DNA from: a virus
Virus record (IMG/VR): IMGVR_UViG_3300030450_000059
Coordinates: 1 to 27,826 of that record
Strand: one strand, 5' to 3'
DNA length: 27,826 nucleotides
A program made the translations under genes and the position numbers. The notes below the pieces were generated by a model. It had not been told where the DNA came from. It made no database searches and was given only the letters and a program-made list of their open reading frames with translations. Below, piece after piece: positions 1 to 6,077 of this stretch. How positions within the stretch are numbered: the stretch's first letter is position 1; the number at the start of each line of letters is the position of its first letter.

Positions 1-462
1 CATTTTAAAAGGGATATATGAAAAGGATGGAATTTTAGGAATAACAAGATATGGAGCAGTTGCATTGAGGAGAGCGTTAACAAGCACTAGAAGCAATTTT
101 TATTATAAATATGAGAAATATTACACACATATTGATAGCTCTATTTATACTCTTAATTGTACTTATAACGATGATAATATATACTTTGACAATAATGTTA
201 ATAAAAGTTTACATAACATTCCGAATGAAGAAATAGACAACACACAATTAGAAAGATTGGAATTAATTGACCAGCAGCTCGACAAATTAGACTATTGGTA
301 TGATAGGGAATTATTTAAGCTTTATTATTATGAGGGTAACACATTAGATAGTTTAACAAAGAAAACAAGAATAAGTAGAAATAGCATATTTAGTACAATA
401 GATAAGGTAAGGAATATATTAAAGAAAAATTTAAATGAATAAGTTTTTTGTTCCTACTGAAG
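1..462. repeat. Left copy of imperfect terminal repeat (genome closure)
   Basis: Bases 1-462 align without gaps to 27365-27826. By eye I count about 34 mismatches (roughly 93% identity). Bases 1-66 and the last 77 bases (386-462) are identical, and all differences lie between. The repeat covers most of the sigma-like gene and the first codons of the Zn-ribbon gene in both copies. The simplest reading is a circular or terminally redundant genome assembled from a mixed population, with one variant at each end. A genuine tandem duplication is less likely, because gene order continues seamlessly across the junction. Confidence 0.9.
2..442 (+). CDS. Sigma-factor-like HTH protein, 5'-truncated by the window edge
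   Basis: The reading frame is open from the first bases of the window, with no start codon before position 65. The upstream residues match those of the complete copy at 27228-27806, so this is the C-terminal part of the same gene and not a shorter gene starting at 65. The C-terminus (TLDSLTKKTRISRNSIFSTI) resembles a region-4-type helix-turn-helix as in sigma-70 family proteins. Within the shared part the two copies differ at about seven residues, mostly conservative (Y/F, N/S, L/I, QQ/KE), as expected for strain variants of a functional protein. It likely acts as a transcription factor for phage genes; that role is inference. The stop overlaps the next gene's ATG by 8 nt. Confidence 0.7.
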   Translation: MLKGIYEKDGILGITRYGAVALRRALTSTRSNFYYKYEKYYTHIDSSIYTLNCTYNDDNIYFDNNVNKSLHNIPNEEIDNTQLERLELIDQQLDKLDYWYDRELFKLYYYEGNTLDSLTKKTRISRNSIFSTIDKVRNILKKNLNE

Positions 463-836
463 TATATGAAGATAGGTTGGAAATATGTAAATCATGTGTT
501 TATTATTTTAAACCAACAGGAACGTGTAAGCGGTGTTTGTGTTTTATGAAGCTGAAGTGCAGGTTGGCACCTATGGAGTGTCCGCAGGGGTATTGGCAAA
601 AAACAACAGACATTGAAACGCCTGATGATTTGCCGCAAGAAATAATAGAAGAAATATTAGATATGTGGAAAGATTTAAAAACAGGTAGAGCGAAAAACGT
701 ACAAGCAAAAAAAAGAATGATAGAAACATACAACGTAATACATATGACTAATTACAGCCCTACTACAAATTGTGGCAGTTGTATATCTACATGCTTTGAT
801 GGGATTAAAAAACTATATAATAAATATTCAGAATGA
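435..836 (+). CDS. Zinc-ribbon-type phage protein of unknown function
   Basis: A 133-residue protein with a dense cysteine pattern near its N-terminus: CKSC at about 18-21, then CKRCLC, a KLKC segment and a final ECPQGYW. This looks like a treble-cleft or zinc-ribbon metal site. The pattern C-x2-C...C-x2-C-x-C...C-P-x-G-x-W recurs in many small phage proteins of unknown role. A second cysteine group (NCGSCISTC) lies near residues 112-120. The start ATG overlaps the upstream sigma-like gene by 8 nt and the stop overlaps the next start (ATGA), so it is translated as part of a tightly packed early operon. The start of the same gene reappears at 27799-27826. Function is unknown; DNA or protein binding through zinc is plausible. 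Confidence 0.75.
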   Translation: MNKFFVPTEVYEDRLEICKSCVYYFKPTGTCKRCLCFMKLKCRLAPMECPQGYWQKTTDIETPDDLPQEIIEEILDMWKDLKTGRAKNVQAKKRMIETYNVIHMTNYSPTTNCGSCISTCFDGIKKLYNKYSE

Positions 837-1048
837 GCTATTTAACACATTTAAAAAGGAATAAGATGCACTATTCTAGCAGGTGGATTGTAAAGTATGA
901 TGATAATAATTTAGTTAGAGAAGTTAAATTAATATACAGTCCTGAAGAATATAGAAAGTCATCAAAATCAAGAACACTAAATACCCAAGAGGGTTTAATT
1001 AAAATATTAGAAAATGACAAAAATAGAAGATTACAAAATACAAACTGA
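833..1048 (+). CDS. Hypothetical small basic protein
   Basis: A 71-residue protein with many Lys and Arg residues and no recognisable domain. It starts inside an ATGA overlap with the Zn-ribbon gene, typical of translational coupling, and its 3' end overlaps the DUF3310 gene by 35 nt. There is no membrane segment and no signal peptide. I do not recognise the family. The support for it being real is operon position and coupling rather than homology. Confidence 0.6.
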   Translation: MSYLTHLKRNKMHYSSRWIVKYDDNNLVREVKLIYSPEEYRKSSKSRTLNTQEGLIKILENDKNRRLQNTN

Positions 1049-1292
1049 GCCACATTATTACATTGGTAGGCTTTATGGTTACTCCGCAAGGCGTATAGTT
1101 GATGACTTTGATTTGAATGCTTGGACTTCTCAGGCAGTTCAATACATATTAAGGTCAGGTAAAAAAGAAGGAAGCCCACCAGAACAGGATATAAGAAAAG
1201 CTATTAATGTTTTGCACTTTGAATTAGATAGAATACATAACGAAAGTAAAACAAGAACAGGAGGTTTGTCTGAAACAGGTGTAAGGTCATGA
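1014..1292 (+). CDS. DUF3310 family protein
   Basis: A 92-residue protein matching the DUF3310 pattern: an N-terminal EPHYYIG motif (about 12-18), then AVQYILRSGKK (about 41-51), an acidic/Pro loop and the IRKAINVLHFELDRI helix. The family is widespread in phage early regions, and its biochemical role is not firmly established. The length is normal for the minimal domain. The ATG at 1014 is the only sensible start and overlaps the preceding ORF by 35 nt. The stop overlaps the next start by 4 nt. Its place between small zinc proteins and the NinB/methyltransferase genes fits an early DNA-metabolism operon. Confidence 0.75.
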   Translation: MTKIEDYKIQTEPHYYIGRLYGYSARRIVDDFDLNAWTSQAVQYILRSGKKEGSPPEQDIRKAINVLHFELDRIHNESKTRTGGLSETGVRS

Positions 1293-1546
1293 CGCTATAT
1301 ACATGCCCATGTGGAGAGCAAGAGGAGGAGGTAAGCAAAGCAAAAATTATATTTAGAGATAATACATGGGTTGCAGATGTAATGTGTAAATGTGGTAAAT
1401 ATATGGATAGTAAACCGCTTGATGGAATGCCTAGCTTAAAAAGAACTGAAGCATCACTAAGTAAAAAAAAACGCCATGACAAACTTTGGGATGGAGCAAA
1501 AGAAAAGCTAATAGGAGAGCGTGGTATAAATGAATCATTTGACTAA
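1289..1546 (+). CDS. Small zinc-ribbon protein, unknown function
   Basis: An 85-residue protein with two CxCG knuckles (CPCGEQ at about 6-11 and CKCGKY at about 33-38) separated by a beta-type stretch, the layout of a zinc ribbon. The C-terminal half is charged (SLSKKKRHDKLWDG) and probably flexible. It overlaps both neighbours by a few bases (start within the DUF3310 stop; stop TAA sharing its last A with the next ATG). The function is unknown. It may bind nucleic acid or act as a small metal-binding adaptor; nothing in the sequence decides this. Confidence 0.6.
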   Translation: MTLYTCPCGEQEEEVSKAKIIFRDNTWVADVMCKCGKYMDSKPLDGMPSLKRTEASLSKKKRHDKLWDGAKEKLIGERGINESFD

Positions 1547-1929
1547 TGAAGTTTGTTATAAATTCTAATAAAGATAAACAAAGCTTAATTAACTATTTAA
1601 AAGAGTTAGAAAATAATTATTTGGTAGATGTAAAAAAACAAAGAAACAACAGGAGCAATATGCAGAACAATTATTACTGGGCATGTATAGTACAACCATT
1701 AGCAGAGGAGTTAGGATACTTTCCTGATGAAATGCATGACACTTTAAAAATTAAGTTTTCAAGTGAGTGGCAAAGCATAGAGATAAACGAAAGGCAGATA
1801 GGACTACAAAAGGTAAACAGCACAGCTAAAATGAATAGCAAAGAGTTTGAAGTATATGCAGACCAAATAAGGATTTGGGCTTTAACAGAATTAGGGGTAA
1901 GATTAATGTTGCCAAATGAATATAACTAA
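1546..1929 (+). CDS. NinB/Orf-like recombination protein (putative)
   Basis: A 127-residue protein with the pattern RNNRSNMQNNYYWACIVQP near residues 33-51, followed by an AEELGYFPDEMHDTLKIKF helix. The 'R-S-x-x-Q-N-x-y-W' core followed by a '...G...e.H..lK..F' segment resembles the NinB/Orf family, which in phage lambda is a single-strand-DNA-binding recombination mediator acting with host RecFOR-type functions. Length is close to the family norm. A NinG-like gene elsewhere in the early block (26452) supports a Nin-type recombination set. The start shares one base with the previous stop, and the 3' end overlaps the methyltransferase start by 14 nt. The family call comes from pattern recognition, so confidence is moderate. 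Confidence 0.5.
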   Translation: MKFVINSNKDKQSLINYLKELENNYLVDVKKQRNNRSNMQNNYYWACIVQPLAEELGYFPDEMHDTLKIKFSSEWQSIEINERQIGLQKVNSTAKMNSKEFEVYADQIRIWALTELGVRLMLPNEYN

Positions 1930-2554
1930 CGAGTGTAATATGAATTTAATGGCTAGGTATGAAGATAATTACTTTGACTTAGCAATAGTAGATCCTCCTT
2001 ATGGAATACTAAATAAAAACACAGTCATAAGTAAAACTCATAAGAACGGAACTAAAACTACTAACAAAAAACACTCTCCTATATTATGGGATAAATCACC
2101 TAATGCAGATTACTTTTTAGAACTATCAAGAGTGTCAAAGAATGTTGTAATATTCGGAGCTAATAATTTCGTAAATCATCTAGCTCCTAGTTCTGCTTGG
2201 GTGGTTTGGAATAAATTAGTTAGCAATGAAGTGCACTTTGCTAGTGCTGAGTTAATATATACTGATTTTAGTTGCTCAGTTAAAATTGTATCTATGAGTC
2301 CTTTTGATAATTTAAGAGGTGGTAAGGATAGAATACATCCAACAGAAAAGCCTGTTAAACTTTACGAGTGGCTTTTAATAAACTACGCAAAAGAAGGAGA
2401 TAAAATATTAGACACACACTTAGGTAGTGGCTCAATAGCAATAGCTTGCCATAATCTTAAGTTTGATTTAACAGCCTGTGAATTAGATAAAGAATACTAT
2501 AAAGCAGCTATGAAAAGAATAGAAAGACATAAACAACAATTAACTATGTTTTAA
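1916..2554 (+). CDS. DNA N6-adenine/N4-cytosine methyltransferase
   Basis: A 212-residue AdoMet-dependent DNA methyltransferase. The catalytic motif IV is DPPYG at 26-30, and the AdoMet-binding motif I appears late as LDTHLGSGS (about 165-173), preceded by HPTEKP (motif X region). This order (IV before I) marks the beta class of amino-methyltransferases. It would methylate adenine N6 or cytosine N4 in DNA. No restriction enzyme gene is adjacent, so it is best read as an orphan methyltransferase, perhaps protecting phage DNA from host restriction or marking it for regulation. It overlaps the NinB-like gene by 14 nt, and a second DPPY protein follows 11 nt downstream. Confidence 0.85.
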   Translation: MNITNECNMNLMARYEDNYFDLAIVDPPYGILNKNTVISKTHKNGTKTTNKKHSPILWDKSPNADYFLELSRVSKNVVIFGANNFVNHLAPSSAWVVWNKLVSNEVHFASAELIYTDFSCSVKIVSMSPFDNLRGGKDRIHPTEKPVKLYEWLLINYAKEGDKILDTHLGSGSIAIACHNLKFDLTACELDKEYYKAAMKRIERHKQQLTMF

Positions 2555-2565
2555 ACAAAACGAAT

Positions 2566-3096
2566 ATGACAATTAATAAAACATGGGCGATGCCTAATAA
2601 AAATACTTTTAAAATAAAACCTTTTGCCAATTTAATTGATAGATATAATTGTAAAAATTTATTTAATTATAAAGAAGATTTTATAAGTATTGATCCTTTT
2701 GCTAATGAAAATAAATTAGCTGTTATAACCAATGACCTAGACCATCAATACAATACTACTTACAATTTAGATGCCTTAGATTTTTTAAAGAAAATAAAAT
2801 CAAAATCAGTAGATTTAGTTTTGTATGATCCTCCATATAGCCCAAGACAAGTTGCAGAATGTTACAAGAAGTTGGGAAAAACAGTTAATATGGAAACAAC
2901 ACAATCTAGTTTTTGGGGAAACATGAAAAAAGAAATTGTAAGAATAACAAAAAAAGACAGCAAAGTTATTAGCTTTGGGTGGAACAGTAACGGAATTGGG
3001 AAAGAAAATGGGTTTGAGCAAATAGAAATTCTTTTAGTAGCTCATGGGGGAAATCATAATGATACAATTTGCGTAGTAGAAAACAAAATCAAGTAA
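2566..3096 (+). CDS. DPPY-motif adenine methyltransferase-like protein
   Basis: A 176-residue protein with DPPYSPRQ at about 88-95, the catalytic motif of amino-methyltransferases. It also has a characteristic N-terminal MPNKNTFKIKPF segment and the ETTQSSFWG and ISFGWNSNGIG segments. I recognise this as a compact phage family usually annotated as an adenine-specific methylase. A classical FxGxG AdoMet motif after DPPY is not visible. The conserved IDPFAN near residue 43 may supply that site ahead of DPPY, which would be a different motif order from the upstream methyltransferase. The annotated ATG is at 2566, but the second Met (2590, opening MPNKNTF) is an equally good start. The next gene is preceded by the first TCTATTATATA motif, so this is probably the last gene of the early operon. 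Confidence 0.65.
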   Translation: MTINKTWAMPNKNTFKIKPFANLIDRYNCKNLFNYKEDFISIDPFANENKLAVITNDLDHQYNTTYNLDALDFLKKIKSKSVDLVLYDPPYSPRQVAECYKKLGKTVNMETTQSSFWGNMKKEIVRITKKDSKVISFGWNSNGIGKENGFEQIEILLVAHGGNHNDTICVVENKIK

Positions 3097-3097
3097 G

Positions 3098-3113
3098 TTT
3101 CTATTATATAATA
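3098..3113 (+). promoter_or_regulatory. TCTATTATATA motif, copy 1 (candidate late promoter)
   Basis: TTTCTATTATATAATA lies in the gap between the methyltransferase-like gene and the small terminase gene. It is one of five exact intergenic copies of TCTATTATATA. Here it sits about 28 bp before the ATG at 3142, a comfortable promoter-to-start distance. It marks the switch from early genes to packaging and structural genes. Confidence 0.55.
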
Positions 3114-3118
3114 AAGAC

Positions 3119-3130
3119 TTGATTAATCAA
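3119..3130. promoter_or_regulatory. Perfect 12-bp palindrome, possible operator
   Basis: TTGATTAATCAA is its own reverse complement. It lies 5 bp after the end of late-motif copy 1 and 11 bp before the small terminase ATG. If copy 1 is a promoter, this palindrome would overlap the start of the transcript, where a dimeric repressor or activator could act. None of the other four motif copies has this palindrome next to it. Confidence 0.3.
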
Positions 3131-3141
3131 AATAATTCAAA

Positions 3142-3402
3142 ATGAACACACATGGGGGTAAAAGAGCAGGAGCAGGGCGTAAGGCTAAGGCAGAAGAACA
3201 AAAGTTAATAGAGAATCTAACACCAATGAATCCAATGGCTTTAGAATCACTTAAAAAAGGATTAGAGAAAAAAGAACAATGGGCGGTAAAATTATTCTTT
3301 GAGTATTTTTATGGGAAGCCACAACAAAGGGTAGATGTTACAACTAATGATGAAAGCCTAAACATGCCATTAATAAACTTTGTAGAAACTGAATCTGAGT
3401 AA
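3142..3402 (+). CDS. Terminase small subunit (putative)
   Basis: An 86-residue protein beginning with a GGKRAGAGRK motif (about 5-14), a basic Gly/Arg/Lys N-terminus common in small terminase and related DNA-recognition phage proteins. A helical segment (MALESLKKGLEKKEQWAVKL) and an FEYFYGKPQQ segment follow, the latter typical of small terminase C-termini. It would recognise phage DNA for packaging and regulate the large subunit. Its gene precedes the large terminase gene and is the first gene after late-motif copy 1. Its 3' end overlaps the deduced start of the large terminase, which lies in the +1 frame. Short for a small terminase but within the range seen in compact phages. Confidence 0.65.
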   Translation: MNTHGGKRAGAGRKAKAEEQKLIENLTPMNPMALESLKKGLEKKEQWAVKLFFEYFYGKPQQRVDVTTNDESLNMPLINFVETESE

Positions 3403-4591
3403 AAAATATAATCCACTATTTACATCTGATGCTAGATACTTTATCATAACAGGTGGTAGAGGATCAGGCAAATCATTTGCAGTAACTGTATTTTTAACTT
3501 TGCTAACTATGGCAGAGGGCATTAGGGTTTTGTTTACAAGATACACAATGGTATCAGCACATCTATCTATCATTCCTGAGTTTTTAGAAAAGATACAGCT
3601 ATTAGGATATGAGAATATATTTAGTGTAAACAAAGCAGAGGTAGTTAATCTTAAAAACAAATCAGATATATTATTTAGAGGTATTAAGACTTCAGCAGGA
3701 AACCAAACTGCAAGTTTGAAATCTTTACAAGGTATTAGTTGTTGGGTATTAGATGAAGCAGAAGAATTAATAGATGAAGATATATTTGATACTATTGATT
3801 TAAGTATTAGAGAGAAGAATATACAAAACAGAATAGTATTAATATTAAATCCTGTAACTAAAGAACATTGGATATATAATAGGTTTTTTCAAGACAAAGG
3901 TGTAGAAGCAGGTTTTAATGGCGTTAAAGACAATGTATGCTATATACACAGTACATACCTAGACAATAAAGAAAACCTATCTACGAGCTTCCTAGAACGT
4001 ATTAAGGCTATAAAGCACAGGAACTTTAAAAAGTACCAACATAAGATAATGGGTGGGTGGCTAGACAAAGCAGAGGGGGTCGTGTTTACCCATTGGAGTA
4101 TAGGTGAATTTAATCCTGATGGATTGCAGACATCATGTGGAATGGATTTTGGATTTAGTGTTGACCCTGATAGTTTAACAGAAGTTGCAATAGATAAAAG
4201 AAAGATGAAGATATATCTTAAAGAACATATCTATAAAAACGGATTAAAGAGCCATGACCTAGCAAAGTTAATATTAGACAAGGTTAACAATACGCTTATT
4301 ATTGCTGATTCAGCAGAACCAAGACTAATAGCAGATTTAAAACATTTAGGAGTAAACATAAAGCCTGTTAAAAAAGGAACTATTGAAAGTGGAATAACAA
4401 GGATGCAAGATTATGAATTAGTCATAACACCTGAATCAACTAATATAGCTAAGGAGTTAAATAATTACGCATATCAGGACAAAGGTTCTAAGCTATACAT
4501 AGACAATTACAATCATGCTATTGATGGGGCGAGATATGCTATTACATATCACTTAGACAATCCAAATGCAGGTAAGTATTTTGTGCAATAA
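3389..4591 (+). CDS. terL: Terminase large subunit (ATPase/nuclease), non-canonical start
   Basis: The DNA-packaging motor, about 400 residues if started at CTG 3389. Walker A GGRGSGKS lies at about 22-29 and Walker B VLDEAEEL at about 120-127. The C-terminal RNase-H-fold nuclease has acidic residues at D253 (MDFGFSVDPDS), D307 (IIADSAEP) and D379 (DGARYA). The first ATG, GTG or TTG in frame is TTG 3500, which would remove the Walker A motif and is therefore not the start. The frame is open back to a stop at 3383, and the only near-cognate starts are CTG 3389 and CTG 3395. CTG 3389 gives LNLSKKYNPLF, a sensible N-terminus. Alternatives are a +1 frameshift from the small terminase gene or a sequence error. 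The function is secure; the start is uncertain. Confidence 0.9.
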   Translation: MNLSKKYNPLFTSDARYFIITGGRGSGKSFAVTVFLTLLTMAEGIRVLFTRYTMVSAHLSIIPEFLEKIQLLGYENIFSVNKAEVVNLKNKSDILFRGIKTSAGNQTASLKSLQGISCWVLDEAEELIDEDIFDTIDLSIREKNIQNRIVLILNPVTKEHWIYNRFFQDKGVEAGFNGVKDNVCYIHSTYLDNKENLSTSFLERIKAIKHRNFKKYQHKIMGGWLDKAEGVVFTHWSIGEFNPDGLQTSCGMDFGFSVDPDSLTEVAIDKRKMKIYLKEHIYKNGLKSHDLAKLILDKVNNTLIIADSAEPRLIADLKHLGVNIKPVKKGTIESGITRMQDYELVITPESTNIAKELNNYAYQDKGSKLYIDNYNHAIDGARYAITYHLDNPNAGKYFVQ

Positions 4592-4595
4592 AAAA

Positions 4596-4617
4596 GGGGC
4601 GGCATTACGCCAACCCC
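4596..4617. other. GC-rich hairpin after the large terminase gene
   Basis: Just after the stop codon, GGGG-C-GGC pairs with GCC-AA-CCCC around an ATTAC loop, preceded by a run of A. On the + strand there is no U tract after the stem. On the - strand the hairpin is followed by six T, the geometry of an intrinsic terminator, but I see no - strand gene. It stands out in very AT-rich surroundings. It may slow read-through or protect the 3' end of the terminase mRNA before late-motif copy 2. Confidence 0.45.
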
Positions 4618-4673
4618 CTAACAAGATGAATGAAAACGTGGCAAATATAACAAAAAAAACTAAATATTAACTA

Positions 4674-4689
4674 TTTCTATTATATATTA
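4674..4689 (+). promoter_or_regulatory. TCTATTATATA motif, copy 2 (candidate late promoter)
   Basis: TTTCTATTATATATTA ends one base before the ATG of the tail chaperone gene (4691) and shares the 11-base core with four other intergenic sites. If it is a -10-type element, transcription would start at or just after the ATG, giving a leaderless or nearly leaderless message. This spacing weighs against a simple uniform promoter model. Confidence 0.5.
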
Positions 4690-4690
4690 G

Positions 4691-5290
4691 ATGAAGGTAC
4701 GAATTAAAAAACAAGGCAAAAAGCAGGAGTTTAATTTAATCAAGAGTTGGAAAGATGTTACGCTTGAAAAGTGGTTAAAGCTGATGGATTTTCAAGAGGG
4801 AAGAAAAAGCAAAGAAGCTAGCGAAACGATTGCAGCATTATCTGATATTCCTAAAACATTAATAAAGGAATTGACAATAAAAGATGTAGCAATTATATTA
4901 GGAGAGGTTGCAGAGTTACAAAGAAAGCAGGATAGTTCTTTAAAAAGGATTATAGAAGTAAAGGGTAAAAAGTATGGATTCCATCCTGACCTAGACCAAA
5001 TAAGTTTAGGGGAATATGCTGATTTGGAACACATGCTTACAAAAGACATGTATAAGTTCATGCCTGATATTATGGCTATTTTATACAGACCTGTTACAGA
5101 AGAGGGGGCTAATGGTGTTTATACGATAGAAGCGTATGATGGGAATATAAAGATAAGGGCGGAAGAGATGAAGAAAATGAGTGCGGAGCAAGTGCAATCA
5201 GCGCTGGTTTTTTTTTGGAATTTCGGAAGGGTATTGTCGATTCCTTTGGAGTTGTTTTTGATAAAAGCCACGAAGGAAATGAAGAGGTAA
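4691..5290 (+). CDS. Tail assembly chaperone, zero-frame product (gpG-like)
   Basis: A 199-residue soluble, mostly helical protein without membrane segments. The stretch with LGEYADLEHMLTKDMYKFMP (about 112-131) followed by AILYRPV and a YTIEAYDG strand is typical of unnamed tail chaperone-like phage proteins. The call rests mainly on architecture. Near its end the gene carries nine T at 5208-5216, a slippery U-UUU-UUU in the correct phase. The overlapping -1 frame (5215-5469) encodes a plausible C-terminal extension without its own good start. This is the lambda gpG/gpGT arrangement, in which frameshifting makes a small amount of longer chaperone needed for tail assembly around the tape measure. 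Unusually, it lies next to the terminase rather than directly before the tape measure gene, which starts at 12153. Confidence 0.6.
   Translation: MKVRIKKQGKKQEFNLIKSWKDVTLEKWLKLMDFQEGRKSKEASETIAALSDIPKTLIKELTIKDVAIILGEVAELQRKQDSSLKRIIEVKGKKYGFHPDLDQISLGEYADLEHMLTKDMYKFMPDIMAILYRPVTEEGANGVYTIEAYDGNIKIRAEEMKKMSAEQVQSALVFFWNFGRVLSIPLELFLIKATKEMKR
5209..5215 (+). promoter_or_regulatory. Programmed -1 ribosomal frameshift site (U UUU UUU)
   Basis: In the zero frame the codons read GTT TTT TTT TGG, so T-TTT-TTT fits X-XXY-YYZ exactly in phase at 5209-5215. Slipping back one base moves ribosomes into the frame that continues to 5469. Just downstream, GGAAT (from 5217) can pair with ATTCC across an 18-nt loop, but it is closer to the slip site than the usual 5-9 nt spacer. 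A nine-base homopolymer is also a possible site of sequencing or polymerase slippage. Confidence 0.65.
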
Positions 5291-5469
5291 TAGCAACAGA
5301 AAGCTTTGCAGAGAAGTGGAGTTGGTTTGGGGTTTTTTATAGACTTGCAGGGGGGCAGATAGTAAATTTAGAAACAATAACGAAATTAAATCTTTTAGAA
5401 GCTTTAACATGGTTAAGTTATGAAACAGATTTAGATTCACAAAATAGAGTAAAATATGGCAGTAACTAA
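5215..5469 (+). CDS. Frameshift extension of the tail assembly chaperone (gpT-like)
   Basis: This reading frame has no ATG at its beginning; its first possible start is a TTG inside the T run. It encodes about 84 residues, with EKWSWFGVFYRLAGG near the middle followed by an NLETITKLNLLEALTWLSYE segment. The 'W-x-x-x-x-R-L-A-x-G' followed by 'l..l..ea..wl.y' pattern resembles the T domain of chaperones from many phages. It would be translated as a fusion of about 259 residues after a -1 slip at 5209-5215. Its 3' end overlaps the next gene by 14 nt. An independent protein cannot be excluded, but start and context favour fusion. Confidence 0.65.
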   Translation: MEFRKGIVDSFGVVFDKSHEGNEEVIATESFAEKWSWFGVFYRLAGGQIVNLETITKLNLLEALTWLSYETDLDSQNRVKYGSN

Positions 5470-6004
5470 CAAGACATTTAATAACGTAATAGAAACTCTA
5501 GCAAGATTAGGGGAGTATCATGAGCAAATAGAAACTGTATCTGTTGGTGATATTTATGATGTGAATTTAGAAAAAAACGAATTATTTCCTTTGCTTCACA
5601 TAAATTATGTAAATGTATCAACAGGTGATGCCGAATTAGTTTATAATTTTCAAATCTTTATTATGGATTTAGTAAGTGAGAAAGACAACTGGCAAACCTA
5701 CAACGCAAAAGGATTGACAAAGCTAATAGACAATAAAAACAACGAACAACAAGTTTATAACCAAACATTAGAAATAGCAACAGATATAATAGGAATGCTA
5801 AGACATAGTACAAGACAATCATTAGCAGGTGTTGATGATATTAATGCGCCTATTTATTTTACTCAAGACCAATTCACAATAGAGCCATTTAGTGAAAGAT
5901 TTGATAACATGCTATGTGGTCAGGTATTTCAATTAGGAGTTAAGGTAATGAATGACTTTGACACTTGTACAATACCTGTAACTAATTTAGGTGCTGGCTA
6001 CTAA
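5456..6004 (+). CDS. Tail terminator / tail completion-like protein (putative)
   Basis: A 182-residue protein. The middle contains ELFPLLHINYVNVSTGDAEL and then YNFQIFIMDLVSEKDNW, after which comes a helix (QVYNQTLEIATDIIGMLRH) and an acidic C-terminus. The 'fPLl...n......L.YnF.i.imD' pattern followed by a helix is seen in unnamed proteins of Bacteroidetes phages and resembles the alpha/beta fold of tail terminators, which cap the tail tube and join it to the head. This is a contextual inference. The ATG at 5456 is preceded by an A-rich leader and lies inside the end of the chaperone extension. Confidence 0.4.
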   Translation: MAVTNKTFNNVIETLARLGEYHEQIETVSVGDIYDVNLEKNELFPLLHINYVNVSTGDAELVYNFQIFIMDLVSEKDNWQTYNAKGLTKLIDNKNNEQQVYNQTLEIATDIIGMLRHSTRQSLAGVDDINAPIYFTQDQFTIEPFSERFDNMLCGQVFQLGVKVMNDFDTCTIPVTNLGAGY

Positions 6005-6072
6005 TGTTTAAATTTAGAATATGGAAAATAGAAATACAATTAATACCACCAAAGATAACAATTAAAATATAA
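6004..6072 (+). CDS. Possible 22-residue micro-ORF
   Basis: An ATG overlapping the previous stop by one base (TAATG) opens a 22-codon frame beginning MFKFRIWKIEIQL and ending IKI. It fills almost exactly the gap between two structural genes. The coupling geometry matches that of real gene junctions in this genome. The peptide is basic and beta-prone, with no recognisable family. It could be a real small protein or simply an AT-rich spacer that happens to stay open. Confidence 0.3.
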   Translation: MFKFRIWKIEIQLIPPKITIKI

Positions 6073-6077
6073 TAATT

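Noticed and set aside
65-442. Sigma-like gene starting at 65 as a complete gene
   Set aside because: The frame is open upstream and its residues match the complete copy at 27228-27806; the window edge cuts the gene.
3500-4591. Terminase large subunit starting at TTG 3500
   Set aside because: It would delete the Walker A motif encoded at 3452-3475, which is in the same open frame and matches the family.
4626-4670. 14-codon ORF MNENVANITKKTKY
   Set aside because: Too short, no coupling to a neighbour and no other support.
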